From contig JASANH010000232.1 of NCBI GenBank assembly GCA_030248295.1, positions 372,001 through 436,000 on the forward strand: DNA of 64,000 bases, in the 5' to 3' direction. The notes below the pieces were generated by a model. That model worked only from the letters and a program-made list of their open reading frames with translations, was not told the DNA's origin and made no database searches. This DNA is from Mesodorylaimus sp. YZB2_4. Taxonomy: Eukaryota; Nematoda; Enoplea; Dorylaimida; Dorylaimidae. This document shows, in pieces, positions 21,296-32,700 of the stretch; the stretch's first letter is position 1; each line of letters opens with the position of its first letter. Both the position numbers and the translations under genes were made by a program.

Positions 21296-22355
21296 GCTGC
21301 ACATTCAACAAAATTCCAGCCTGAGTAGGAGATTGCGCAATTGAAAGATAGACCTGTTCTGCAAGTATAATAACATTTTTCACAACACAGTCCCTGAAAT
21401 ATCCACTATTTGAGAGCCGCAGATGAGAGCACTTTCTAGCAGCCACCTTCCCCTGCTGGCTGGTGACATAAATAGCTATAGCTAGAGCTGGTGACATGAA
21501 TGAGGCTAGTTGTTATGGTCTACTTGTCAACCCTAAAACCGCGAGTACATGTGACCAGCCAGAGCCAGGCAGGATCTTTCTTGATCACCTTTTGTCAGGT
21601 TGGACTGGCCTGCTCCGAAGGCGCATCAAACCACATGTACTACCTTTCCCACTTTCATTTCATGAATTTTTCGCTAATTTCACTGCTTTTTCAGTCCTGA
21701 CTCTTCTTCACCCACCTAATATACTCCCTCGAGGACTGGCCGCATTCGAGCACATAAAATCGCGAGTGCAAGTAGAACCATTCCACAAAATTTGCTTCTT
21801 CGCGTGCGCAAGAGATTAAAAGCGGTGGCCATTGTTTTGTCGCCCGATAACCATGACGAGTCTTCCACCAAATCTCTCTATATGGCTTGGCTTAGGTTAC
21901 GCAATCGTTTGCACGTGTCTGAGTATAGTATTTCAGGGAAATACAACCTTTCCTTCAGACGAGGCGTTGCACTGTAGACTTCAGCAAACATAAGGTCAGT
22001 TCTGTATGTCATGAGGATCCCTTTTATTTCAGTCTCATTGACTTCCAACATGTTGGGCCCGAGTCAAATTTAATTTTAAGTGGCAAGCATTATTTTAAAA
22101 AAAATTTTCCGCCACATTTGATGAAATATGTTGCAACATTATCTATAGTCAATTTTTTCACGCTGCCATTCACGGCATAACATTTTAACCTCGTTTTCAG
22201 TGCATCCTTATCGTTAATTATAATCTGCTTTTTGCAGTTTAATTGGCAAGCTCTATAATAACAATTCGCAGGAAGAACGGTTTCGTTAAACATATTGCTC
22301 TTTTTTTAAGACATGGCAGCTTTTGTAGCAGTCAAAAATGATGTTTCAGTTTAAG
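21296..22355. other. Intergenic, nothing recognised
   Basis: Open frames at 21496-21819 and 22090-22293 have no domain I know. No repeat structure is seen. Confidence 0.45.
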
Positions 22356-22788
22356 TTTGAATTTCCCGCCCTTAAAATGTTGTTGCGTGCTGCAGGTCTC
22401 GTGAGTCTCATGCTTTTACTGCTTTTACATGATTTCCATGTACAGGATTTTAGACTCACTTTCACTTGTATCAACTGTATATTATGTTTATCGAAGCTGA
22501 TGCAGCGACCCCGTTTTGCGCCTAACTCGCAAAAGTATGAGGGAAAGATGCGAGCCTCCGTAAAGCGGTCCCTCTAACGTCCGCGGTTATTGTCAGTCAC
22601 TCTTCATGTACGCCTTTTCTGTATAAACACCGTTTTTGAAGTCAATTTTTCAATTTGAATTTCGCGCCGTTTTTCAAAAGTTTTCAAGTATCGTTTCATT
22701 TTTCAAGTATAACTGTCATCGTCATTCTTGTGCAGAGACAGCTTTAAAAATGTGCAAGTTTTGAATCCCACATTTTGAATTTCCCGCC
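22356..22788 (+). promoter_or_regulatory. Cluster of TTTGAATTTCSCGCC motifs
   Basis: The 15-mer TTTGAATTTCCCGCC occurs at 22356-22370 and 22774-22788, with the variant TTTGAATTTCGCGCC at 22654-22668. The core TTTCSCGCC fits the E2F consensus. The same 15-mer occurs at the inverted-repeat promoters (3096-3110; 5515-5529 minus). No gene start is identified beside this cluster. Confidence 0.5.
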
Positions 22789-23298
22789 ATTTTGAAAACT
22801 ACAGATGGGTTTGTCGTTCATTCATATATTGATATGACAGAAATTCCATGAGTCCTATGACCCTGTATCCTCGATGAGCCACCAAGTCATATATTGCAGA
22901 ATTTTTCTGCGTTTTAAAATTTTTTGAGCTTTTCTGTTTAAATGGACCCCAACAAAAACCAAAACTTCTAACTTTGTAACCAGTGACATTTTTTGGTCGG
23001 GAATTGCCCCCGCACCTCACTGATTCGATTGAGCTATAAAAATTTGCCCTGCGCTTCGCCAGACGGCTTTTATGAGGTCCCAAAGTGCAAAAAATAATTA
23101 TTTCGCCCCAGTGGACCCCCTTCTGAGGACGCAACAGCAATTTGGGGCAATACCTGGTCAAAATGAATGCCAAAAGGCACCAGCAGGTATGTTACCCTGT
23201 CGTTTAAGCATATAGCTGGATCCCCCGCTCTCACGCAGCTCCAGATCGGCGCTGTGATCTATCGGGTCCATGCATACATACAGTACATAGGTACATAG
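22789..23298. other. Intergenic; unidentified ORF 22799-23173 (minus)
   Basis: A 124-codon frame on the minus strand shows no recognisable domain and may be repeat-derived. No gene is called. Confidence 0.35.
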
Positions 23299-23306
23299 AT
23301 GCATAC

Positions 23307-25404
23307 TAGTGTTGCAATTGACGTCAATGGCAAAGTCAAAATCCCGTCAAAATCGTATGTTTTCGAAATTCCGTCGAAGTCAATATTAATGTCAAAAAAT
23401 TTTTGGCCTCAGTCAAAGTCAGAAATTTTTTAGGACCCCTGTCAAAGTCAAAGTCAAAACATTTTGACATTTTGCGCATGCATTATCCAAATTCATGAGC
23501 CAAGACCAAGAGTAAGGTTTCACCTACCAATTTCTGTACACCGTTTCGAATCGCTCGTTCTGATGTCGTTTCAAAACATGCTGAGCGACTTCCTCACAGT
23601 TTTGTAAAAGATTCCTTGCAGTTGTTAGACTGTATGTTAGAGTAAGGCGGGTTTGGTTTCAGTTTCACAGAATCTTTTTGAGAAGATAGAGTTTTACTTT
23701 TTCCTGTGCCAGTAAAAGCATTCAGATAAGCACCAAACCCAAGTGCCAAAATGGACCAGACATGAGTGACATTTTATTGAATATTGAGCAAGCGGAAATA
23801 AGTCGTCAATATTGAACAAATTTTGTTCGGACTTTCAGTCATGTCATGTGTGTGAGGGAAAGGGTCAGTAGGACTAGTGAAGCGATATAGTCCACCCCGT
23901 GTTATGGTGATATGAAAAAGAATTACAATGTAGACAGTGCTTGACCTCTAGCTTTCCTTTTTGAGCAAAAACAACATTCTACTCAAGCTCAGCCCATCAG
24001 TTTAAAAGTTTATGAAGCAATCCACTCAATTATGACCCAATCAAGGGCAGGCAATAGGAAGCTCAGGAAAATTCAAGAATTTCCAGGAAAGGAGACGCTC
24101 TTTCTTTTTACTGACAAGTGAGACCCACGCCCGGGCTCACGTCAAAAATAAGATTCTGCATGCTCTATCACGATGAACATGCCAACATGCCAGTTCATTC
24201 GAGGACTGCTTGCATGACGATACTTCTTTGATGCATCTGCAGGTCAGACTGATTCAGGGAAGCCTCGCAGCGCTCCAGTCTCACAATATTTCATTTGTGC
24301 CATTTCTCCACTCCGGTGACCAGCACAGTAAAATGTCATCATAAGGAATAGGTTGGGATCGGTACTGGGATTGGGATTTTTTGCATTTTTCTGTTTTTTG
24401 CCCTATGAACGTACATTTCGCATTGAGGCACACTTATTAGGCATCCAGATTTTTTTAAGCTTTTCTTTACGGCTGGACCAATTTTTAATCATTATATACG
24501 TATAAGGTGAAATTGATGAGTACATTTGCAGTTTCGATACACCCTTGCTGCTGCCTGTTCATCGCTACTGCTGCGAGCCTCTGAACTGTCGTCTCCCTGA
24601 ATGATGACTAAGCCAATATCTTCTGCTTCCTCTGGCAAGATATGATTCGATGAGGATCAGTGTGTACATAGCGTGCTTACGCTTACATATGCATAATCCC
24701 GACCCCTCAATGCTGGTATCCAAATATGTCCCTAGTCGCCATCCGCAAAAAATTTTATCCACAAACTTGCTAAAATTAATCAAGTCAGTCAAGTATAAAA
24801 TTTTTGACCCACGAAAAGCCCCCCGCAGGATGGCACAAAACAGAGATAATGATCGCTCCTGCTGTATACCTCCTTGGACGCGTGGTTATTCTCATGCATA
24901 CCTACCTGGCAAAAATATTTAGCAGTATCTATGATTCAGAACACCCTACTTGGCATAACCCAATTAAACATGTGTACAGGATCTTATTTGGCCAATTAAA
25001 GTTTCAGTGTTTAAAAAAAAAACAGTTTACTCCAGCGCGTCGGCCCAATGTTAGTCCGAAAGGAAGACTGAACAAGATTGGGAGTCGTCCTGCCCACCCA
25101 GACAGGCTCGGCCGTAGCCAACCTCCGCCGCAGACTTTGGCGATGGATGTGGAAAGGAGGGGCGGTATGCGTGCTCGAGCTACCTGGTGGGACAAGGGGC
25201 GTGTCCACAGAGGTTTTTTTAAATTTTTGCGGAAGGTCAATATTGAGTCAATGTCACTCTCAAAATTAAGCATTTTGCCCCGTCAAAGTCAAAGTCAAAG
25301 TCAAAAAAATTTTTAACCTCATGTCAAAGTCAAAAACTTTTCGAGACCCCTGTCAAAGTCAAGGTCAAAGTCAAATTGAAAACCCAACGTCATTTGCAAC
25401 ACTG
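23307..25404. mobile_element. Non-autonomous hAT-like element, family B (GTCAAAGTCAAA words)
   Basis: This 2,098-bp element has ends TAGTGTTGCAATTGACG and, inverted, CAGTGTTGCAAATGACG. The 8-bp target duplication is ATGCATAC (23299-23306, 25405-25412). Arrays of GTCAAAGTCAAA occupy roughly 23320-23460 and 25300-25375 (the same word orientation on the plus strand at both ends). No transposase frame is visible in the 1.8-kb interior, which is mostly unrecognised, so the element is an internally replaced derivative. The terminal CAGYGTTGC is shared with family A, pointing to a common transposase lineage. Confidence 0.87.
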
Positions 25405-25412
25405 ATGCATAC

Positions 25413-27239
25413 CTACATACATATATGACGCGGGCACGTTTCTGCCCATAGAAGAATAACCAGTGAAGATTTTGAAAAGATTTTTGGTACAAACTTTTCC
25501 CAACTAGTCCCTCACATCCGCACAAAATTTCATCGGTTTTGGCCGCACGGTCCGCGAGTTATAGCGAAGATAAGAAACCAGGTCGGGATTTTCGCCATCG
25601 CACGCCTACTATGAGTGGAGCCCGAACGGATAGAGATTTTGGAAATTACTTCGAAAGAACTTAATCTAGTGTAAAGTTACGCTAAGAAACAAAATTTCAT
25701 TGCCTTATGACATCAGGCTGTTGAGATATCGTTGTTAGTGTACTACATGGGGGACGCTACCGCGCCCCCATGGATTCCTATGGGCAAGAGATGTGCCCAG
25801 GGATTAGCCGAAATTCGCACCCTTCTTCCACCATGATCCAAACGAAAGCTACAGTATGCTTGGACCACATTCTGGACCCCCCCCCCCCCAGCTTGTTGGA
25901 GTACAGTATGTACTCTGAGTTTTGTGAGGCTGTAATAATGAATATAACTACTGTAGTAATGTCTACAATACAGTATGAGCCAGATGTATCTGTTCTGATC
26001 ACCAATGCCGGGGCCATCCATAAATGACGTCCGCAGTCCGGAGGAAAACGGGCTGAAGGAATTTGGATCAAAATGGACAGTGGCGGGGGAAGGGCGGAGT
26101 TGGTGAAGAGACGACGTCCGCTTATTAGTTTCTGCAAATGGTGTGAGCAAGTATGTTGGAACTGTACTTTTCTAGGGTTAGCGAGTTGCCTGCGAGGACT
26201 ACCACTTTTCACTTAAGAACCCACGCAGCGTTGCTTTTTTGCGGGGGGTGGGGGTGGCGCTTGTGGGTGTGACTTTACTGGAGGGGTGACCAGTATGCTG
26301 ACAAATGGCGGACAAAAGGGGTCAAAAACTAAAGGATTATAGACGCCCTTAACGAACGGTCCCTCGCGTTATTCAAGATACGATATCTTTATTGTGGGAT
26401 GTGATCGTGGCGGAACGTACCGCGCAGTACTCGCGGGCGTCCAACATAGACAATAGATTTACACGCTGGAACTGGAAAGTGCTGACTTGCTTCGATAAAT
26501 AACAACACAAAACTCGTGATGGAGGAAAAACTGAAACATGCCCCAACAGGGATGGAGAGGAAGGTTAGCCATGCTCGCTGAAGTGAGCAAAGTTCATATA
26601 TGTCCATGGTCAGACAGCCCTCATACCGTGCCTCCACCGGGTGCTCACCTTTCTGACTGCTAATTATACCGTAAATACGGTTGCTGAAATATCAAGCCTG
26701 GCTTACTTGCCTGGAGCACAGCGGGGTCATGAATACTCATGCGCTGAAATTCCACTTCAAAAAGAGTCATCCCACCTTTTGAGGTTCCCCCTAATCTCGT
26801 TCAAATACCTTTCTAATCAATGGCGTTCACAACTTGGGGTCTGCCTTTCTTTGAAGATTGACACTGGGCGGCCCAGGTGGCAGGTCAAGAAATAGTTTGT
26901 GCAGCGGTCAAAGCTGTCTGCCAGTTTGCTTGGAGTGCTTGAAACTGGTCAGCCAGTTCGACATCAGAGAAACTTTGCGGAGGACGACTCACCTTTCATG
27001 CCTTCGAAGGGGTCTTACAGGCGGGAGGCTTTCGAATCTGGCTCCCTTCAGGGCACGGATCGGTACTCCGCGATGAGGATGGCCTGACGTGGCGACTAAT
27101 AATAGCACGTGCTCTTGCCCATCAAGGACCATTGTTTGGGCCTAGTCGGCGGCAAAACGATGGACTACCGACGGCCAGGGGGCAAGCAAAGTGAAAAATC
27201 ATTGGAGCGGCAGGAAAGGTCAAAAAGAAAATTAAAATA
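25413..27239. other. Intergenic, degraded repeats
   Basis: There is a C10-11 run at about 25869-25879. Overlapping frames at 25743-26212 cover a GGCCATCCATAAATGACGTC block that looks repeat-derived. No gene is supported. Frame 26389-26637 (minus) is unrecognised. Confidence 0.4.
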
Positions 27240-27247
27240 GATAGCAC

Positions 27248-27972
27248 CAGCGTTGCCAGATGCAAAAATGGAAACTCGCAGCCAAGGACCTGAAAATCCG
27301 CTAAAAACCGCTGCAATACAGTAAGAAATCCGCTGAAAAATCCGCTTAAATTTTTCCTTCAAAAAGCGGTATTTTAGCGACTAGTTTTTAATATAACGCG
27401 GAATAGAACAAAAAACGTTCACTCATTCATCGCTCATACTGTGCATGCAAATTTTTAGCGGGCCAGGCTGGGAATAGGACTCGGGAAGGGGAAGGGGCTG
27501 GGATTGAAGGATGGAAAGGGACTCCCCCGACGCCCCCGACCACCCCTACTCAGGTCTAAATTTTACGCAAAAAGTGCGAATGGAATAGAGCGTACTGTAG
27601 AATAAGGAGCCGAGTAAGAACGGATCAACAACTGTGATTTCACTTAGTATCGACTGAGCAGTTAACTCAACATTAGGCAGGCTTCTGGTCTAAAAATTGC
27701 TTCCCCATTTCTTGTCCCCACTTGTATAATCGACCCTTTAGATCATAACACGCGGACATATCTGCCTCAACTGTCATTAAAAAAAGGAGTGCTGTTTCTA
27801 GAATGGTCGCACATAGGTTGCTTTATCCAGATTTACACCAATCCGCTAGAATCCGCCAAAAAAGCCAAAATCCGCTGCAAAATCCGCTAAAACAGTCAAT
27901 CCGCTGTTTAGTCCGCTGTCGGCCCAGAAATCCGCCAGATCTAGCGGATTCTAGCTGCATCTGGCAACGCTG
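27248..27972. mobile_element. Non-autonomous hAT element, family A, copy 2
   Basis: The element is 725 bp with the same 17-bp terminal inverted repeats as the copy at 1418-2127. It lies in the same orientation and is flanked by its own 8-bp target duplication, GATAGCAC (27240-27247 and 27973-27980). The interior is closely similar to copy 1, including the AATCCGCT arrays at both ends, so both copies derive from one recently active source. There is no transposase. Different target duplications show two independent insertions rather than a segmental duplication. Confidence 0.93.
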
Positions 27973-27980
27973 GATAGCAC

Positions 27981-29786
27981 AAGAAAACTTTCTCGCTCAC
28001 ATGAGCCGAGTTAGTCTAGAGGCGCCTTGCTCACTAAGAGCAGTCTTCCAAGAGCGAAAGAACCAAAAATTTAAATGCAAGTTAGACAGGGATTTGGACG
28101 AGAATCTTATTCGCAAACGGTCGATTATTCTGCTCTTAACGACTCTAAGTACCCTTCCCCTCCGATTTTAGATACTGTGAGGCGATGGATACAAAATAGA
28201 ATGACTATTTGCCCTATTTTACTATGCGATTAACTTGACCCTAAACAGTGAGTTTTGACCGTGATTATTCAGTAATTGCATTTGCTCATCGTGTGGGAAA
28301 AATATAGTGAGTAACAAGCTTGGGATCCAAACTTTTGTCATTTCCCACCCACCAAATTTTCCTGGCCGCTGTCTGACCAAACAGACCGGTCTGAACTTGC
28401 CTGTGTTACACCATAGCATTCTTGGATGGAGGATGGAGCCGTTTGACACAACACTGGTATCTAAATTGGGAATGCTCGTGAGGGAAGTATCCGAGGTGCC
28501 GCCTGGAATCTAGATCAGTTTTGGCCCACAGAGAGCTGTTGAGATCAAAAAAATCATCATCGCACTTTGTGCTGCATGGCCATACAGATTTGGCTACAAA
28601 GTTCTCTGTGGCTTGAAGAATATCCCACACAGAATATCTACTATCTTTTTTTCGTAATGTCCACGCGGCAACGGCACTGCGGTACGTGAATGGCATGTAT
28701 ATTCTCAAAGAAAACAAGTTGTAATGGAGGATTGTCCATTGTTCGGCCAAAAATGAGATAATAATTTTTTAGAACTTGAGGGCTATGTGTGAGCCAAAAC
28801 TCATCTGGTTTCCGCATGGTTCCTCGGCAGATGGGCGTATCGATTTAAAGTTCCACACTTTGTGCATGGAGAGGGCATGATTGAAAAAAGCGGCGATGAA
28901 ACATTTTAAAAAACAGATAAAACTAGGTTCATGAATTTTCATGTACTGTATGTTTAAAATACAGATAAGTTAGTGAATTTAAATTTTGGTCTCAATCCAT
29001 TTAATTTTCGTCGAAATAGCTCGTGATTTCGGGAATAACATTCCACTGCGCTGCTCATTTCTTCTACCTGAAACTCAACTTTACCCATTGGCACTGCCGC
29101 CAGCTGCTGCCAGCCCGCCAACTCTTGGCTGGGCCACAGATAGACGACTATTCAGCTCTCGTGCCAGCCGGTCTGCTCGCAGAGATGCGTGGGAATGAAC
29201 GTATTCTCGAATAACTTGTCAATCAGGCCGTGATAATATTCGCGCTTCATGTTTTTATAATCAATCCCGTCAAGTATTTGTGAAATTCCGTGCATAGACT
29301 CAGTTTTACGGAGCTTACAACCGGGGAGGACTTCGCGTCAAAATTGGACGTCAAGTATTTCTTTCAGATCATAAGATGTATTTCCGTGGGAATTTTTAAA
29401 AAGTAAGTAAGAAACAGTATTTCCGATTTTCACCAGTTCGTGTTTGTTTGCGGGTGAAATTGTTGTTTCTGAATGAGTCACGTTTATGAATCGTCGAGGC
29501 AATCGCCTATTTGTGCGTTCCCATGTGAAGAGAACTGATTCACCAGACAATTTTCTCCGTTTCGCAACATTCTGAGCATCTGCCTTTCTGTGCTGAAAAT
29601 GTGTTCTCGTTTTGTTGACCTGGCCGTTTTTGGGGGAGATTGCGTACTGTACTGAGAAATTCACTGTTGCTAGTAGCATTTACGGGCGGTGGATTGCCAA
29701 CTGTTGCGTACCTACTGAAACATTGTGAGAGAGAACAGATGTTTTCACTTATAGCGACGACAAGAAAACGATTATCGTTGGTCGAT
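27981..29786. other. Upstream region of PACS; unidentified ORFs
   Basis: Frame 29338-29679 (minus, 113 codons) and an adjoining frame at about 29180-29335 (minus, containing DYKNMKREYYHGLIDKLFE) look protein-like but match nothing I know. They may be remains of one broken reading frame. A full micro-MITE lies at 28641-28716. The PACS promoter and any 5' non-coding exon should lie here but show no TATA box. Confidence 0.4.
28641..28716. mobile_element. Micro-MITE copy (about 76 bp)
   Basis: Matches the 72-bp palindromic element at 50463-50534: inverted ends CTATCTTTTTTTCGTAATGT and ATATTCTCAAAGAAAACAAG around a CGCGGCAACGG core. Diverged. Confidence 0.6.
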
Positions 29787-32700
29787 ATGATTATGGATCA
29801 GTACAGAGTTGTTCCTATGCGATTATTCGCAACCTGGGAAGGCGATCGCGCTTCGTCCAACTGCGTACCAAGGTACGTAGGGAAATTCAAAACTAGCTCG
29901 CACTTTTTATTTTCGAGAAAAACAAAAAAGAACAAGAAAACAAGAAAAAAGACATGAGAAAAAAATTTTCGATTGTTCCCGATGTAAAGCAACATTTTAA
30001 AAAGAAAAAATCTCTCTTTCGTATTCGATCAGTTTCGTTTTTCAGGCTTTGCACATTAACTCTCAATCGACTAACAGTTTTTAAAACATTGGAATCGGAT
30101 CTGAATTGTTTGGTTATTGCTGTAAAATTACAGGTAAGTAGTTTTTTGTATATAACTTCGCAAACTAACTAGCAAATTGGCTGATATCACTTTCTTCATG
30201 TTTCATCTAATTTTTTCTTAACAACTTTGGCGCACTGTATTTATTGTTGGTCATTTTACATGTTTATACGCACCGTGTATCTTATGGGCGTTTAGGTGCG
30301 ACCATTAGGAGTTAACGATAGTTGGCTGGCTTGATAGATAGTGCAGCAATGACGAAAAGTAATTTGGGCGTTTTTATCGCCGCTGCGCCTTTCCTGCCAT
30401 GAAAAGTTTCGAGTTTGAGCCAACTTTTCTGCGCTTACGATCAGCAGTCGTTGGTTCAGGTTTTCCTTCTCAAGTTTCGCTACTAAACATGAGTTTAGCT
30501 AGGAACAGGTTTCCAATTACGTTACCACAAGAGACACATGTACGGGGTCAGTCATCTTGCCGATCATATCTTACGCTCAGGAGTTTTGACTTTGTCTTTG
30601 ACCATAATCATGTACAAAGTTTTTTCTTTTCTTTTAACTTTTTTGTACAAGTGGGGTGTGGTTACAAAAAAAAAGGGTTGTGCGAACGAGGACGATCCCG
30701 GAAGCGATCCGCATTTGTCGCTTTTTCTCACTTCTCTTATGGCGAAGGCTGCTTTTTGCATGCTCTATAATGATGGTTTTCGCGAGGATGGTGAGCTGGG
30801 AGGAGGAAATATTTCTCAAGTGTGTAAATGAAGATGGCGACAAGATGAACGAGTAAGGGAGGAAAGGAGAGTAGGAAGTGGTAAAAGGCTAGTTGCAGTT
30901 GGCACTGGCGCAAATTTTGCCTTCTATGAGGCAAGCAGCAGCAGTGGTTATCGTCACTCGTTTCAATCCATAACTAGTTCTTGGGCCGATGTGGATCGAA
31001 TATAAGCGAATAAGAAATGAATGTAGTGCCAACGACGCGCCTAGTGTTTAGTTGAATATTATACTTTTGTGGAATAGAAAAAGCGAAAGCAAAGAATGTC
31101 ATTGGCAATGGAAAACTGACACTGATGAATACGCTTGCAAAAATGGTCAGCGCAAACAATGAGACAAGTGCATGTTCGTAGGCGAGCTCATTTTTCACAA
31201 ACCTTATTCCACTCTTGAACTTGTTTGGAAACGTAAATCTCTCGTCTGCGAATTGTTTGATTTGTACGCACTGGTAGGTGAGTGCCAAATGTCAAAAGTG
31301 GAATTGGTTGACAAAGGAGTTTTTGAAAATGTTCCAATGGATTTAGAATAGCGAAAAGGCGGAGACTGTTTTTTTCCCTCTTCATATAGAATATTGCGAG
31401 GAGGAATATTTTTGTAAGCAAACACGAACGTGTGTCCCCAGTGGAAAGAAACGGTAGTAAAAGAAGTATAATAAAAATACCAACTAGGGATCGTTTTTAC
31501 TCGCGGCAGCAATCTTAATAAAGAAAGAAAAAGACTTTTATGTCATTTGGGAATGCAAATGACATTTTTTTCGTGACTTATCGCCTTTATTTCGAGCAAT
31601 AAATTTTTTGTTAGATTTGATCAAATCGAAAATGGTTCAGGCCCAAAATTCAATCAAACTGATTGCACTGCACTGCGTAGAATTCTATTTCTAGCTTAGG
31701 TTTTTATGAAACTGATTGTTTTCAGCCAAAAAAACTTTCAAGCGAATATATTCTGTACATAGTCATTCGTCAACATGGTTCTGTATTTTGAGAGATATTT
31801 GTTCGACGGAGTTTGTACGAGTATTGAATGAATGCGCCAACGCACGAGGTGTTGCTCACTCCGATCACCGAGGGTGGTGCGTGGGTACTTGTGAATGGAC
31901 GAGGTCGGTTGTTAGCGAAAAGCTCACTCGTATTTGCGTGTAAAAGGAATCCATACCCTCTTTATCACCCTGTGAACGTGACACGGACGTATTGAAGCCA
32001 CTGAATTAGAATCATAGCCCAGTCGCCGTTGAAGCAGTCACTCAGCGGGATCGATTCTAAATAAGAAAGCTAACATTGGCGGGCAGTCCTAATACCCACG
32101 CCAACAGTAAGTGAAGCACGCGAAGCCAATCTCGGTGGGAAACGATAAGCAAGGAAGCTAAATCCCCCTTTTCTGGCTAACATTATTTTTTTGTTAAAAC
32201 ATATCGACATCCTAATGTTTCCTCATCAAACCGCCCACATGCACGCTATTGCTTTTGCTCGCCTCGAAGCCTCTCGATTCGCCTCCTTTTTCCTCCCTTC
32301 TACTCTAGAGCACAGTCGCCGCGGGGAGTTAGAGTTTGGTATACATGAAGGAAAAAAAAAGCGACCATGTTACGTCGAGAACACTAAAACTACTAGGGAT
32401 CGTCCAAGAAGCTGCTAAGGGTTTCGAGATTGAGCAGTGTTCATGGTTGGTGGGCGGCGTTGAAGGAAATTGGTTTATTCTTATTAGATGGGAGAGCACA
32501 GTGAAAAGTACTTATCATCTTGACGAACTATCCGTACTTAATCATTTATGGATAAGGTAGACAAGAGAAAAGATTGCATAAAAAGTGCTTTTCAGATTGT
32601 TAATATAAAAGTTTCATATCGGCGTGTGTTTGAGCAGCTGATAACTGGACTGATTGAAAGTGCAAAAAAAAGATATACTCCTGTTTGTGCAGCATGCGTG

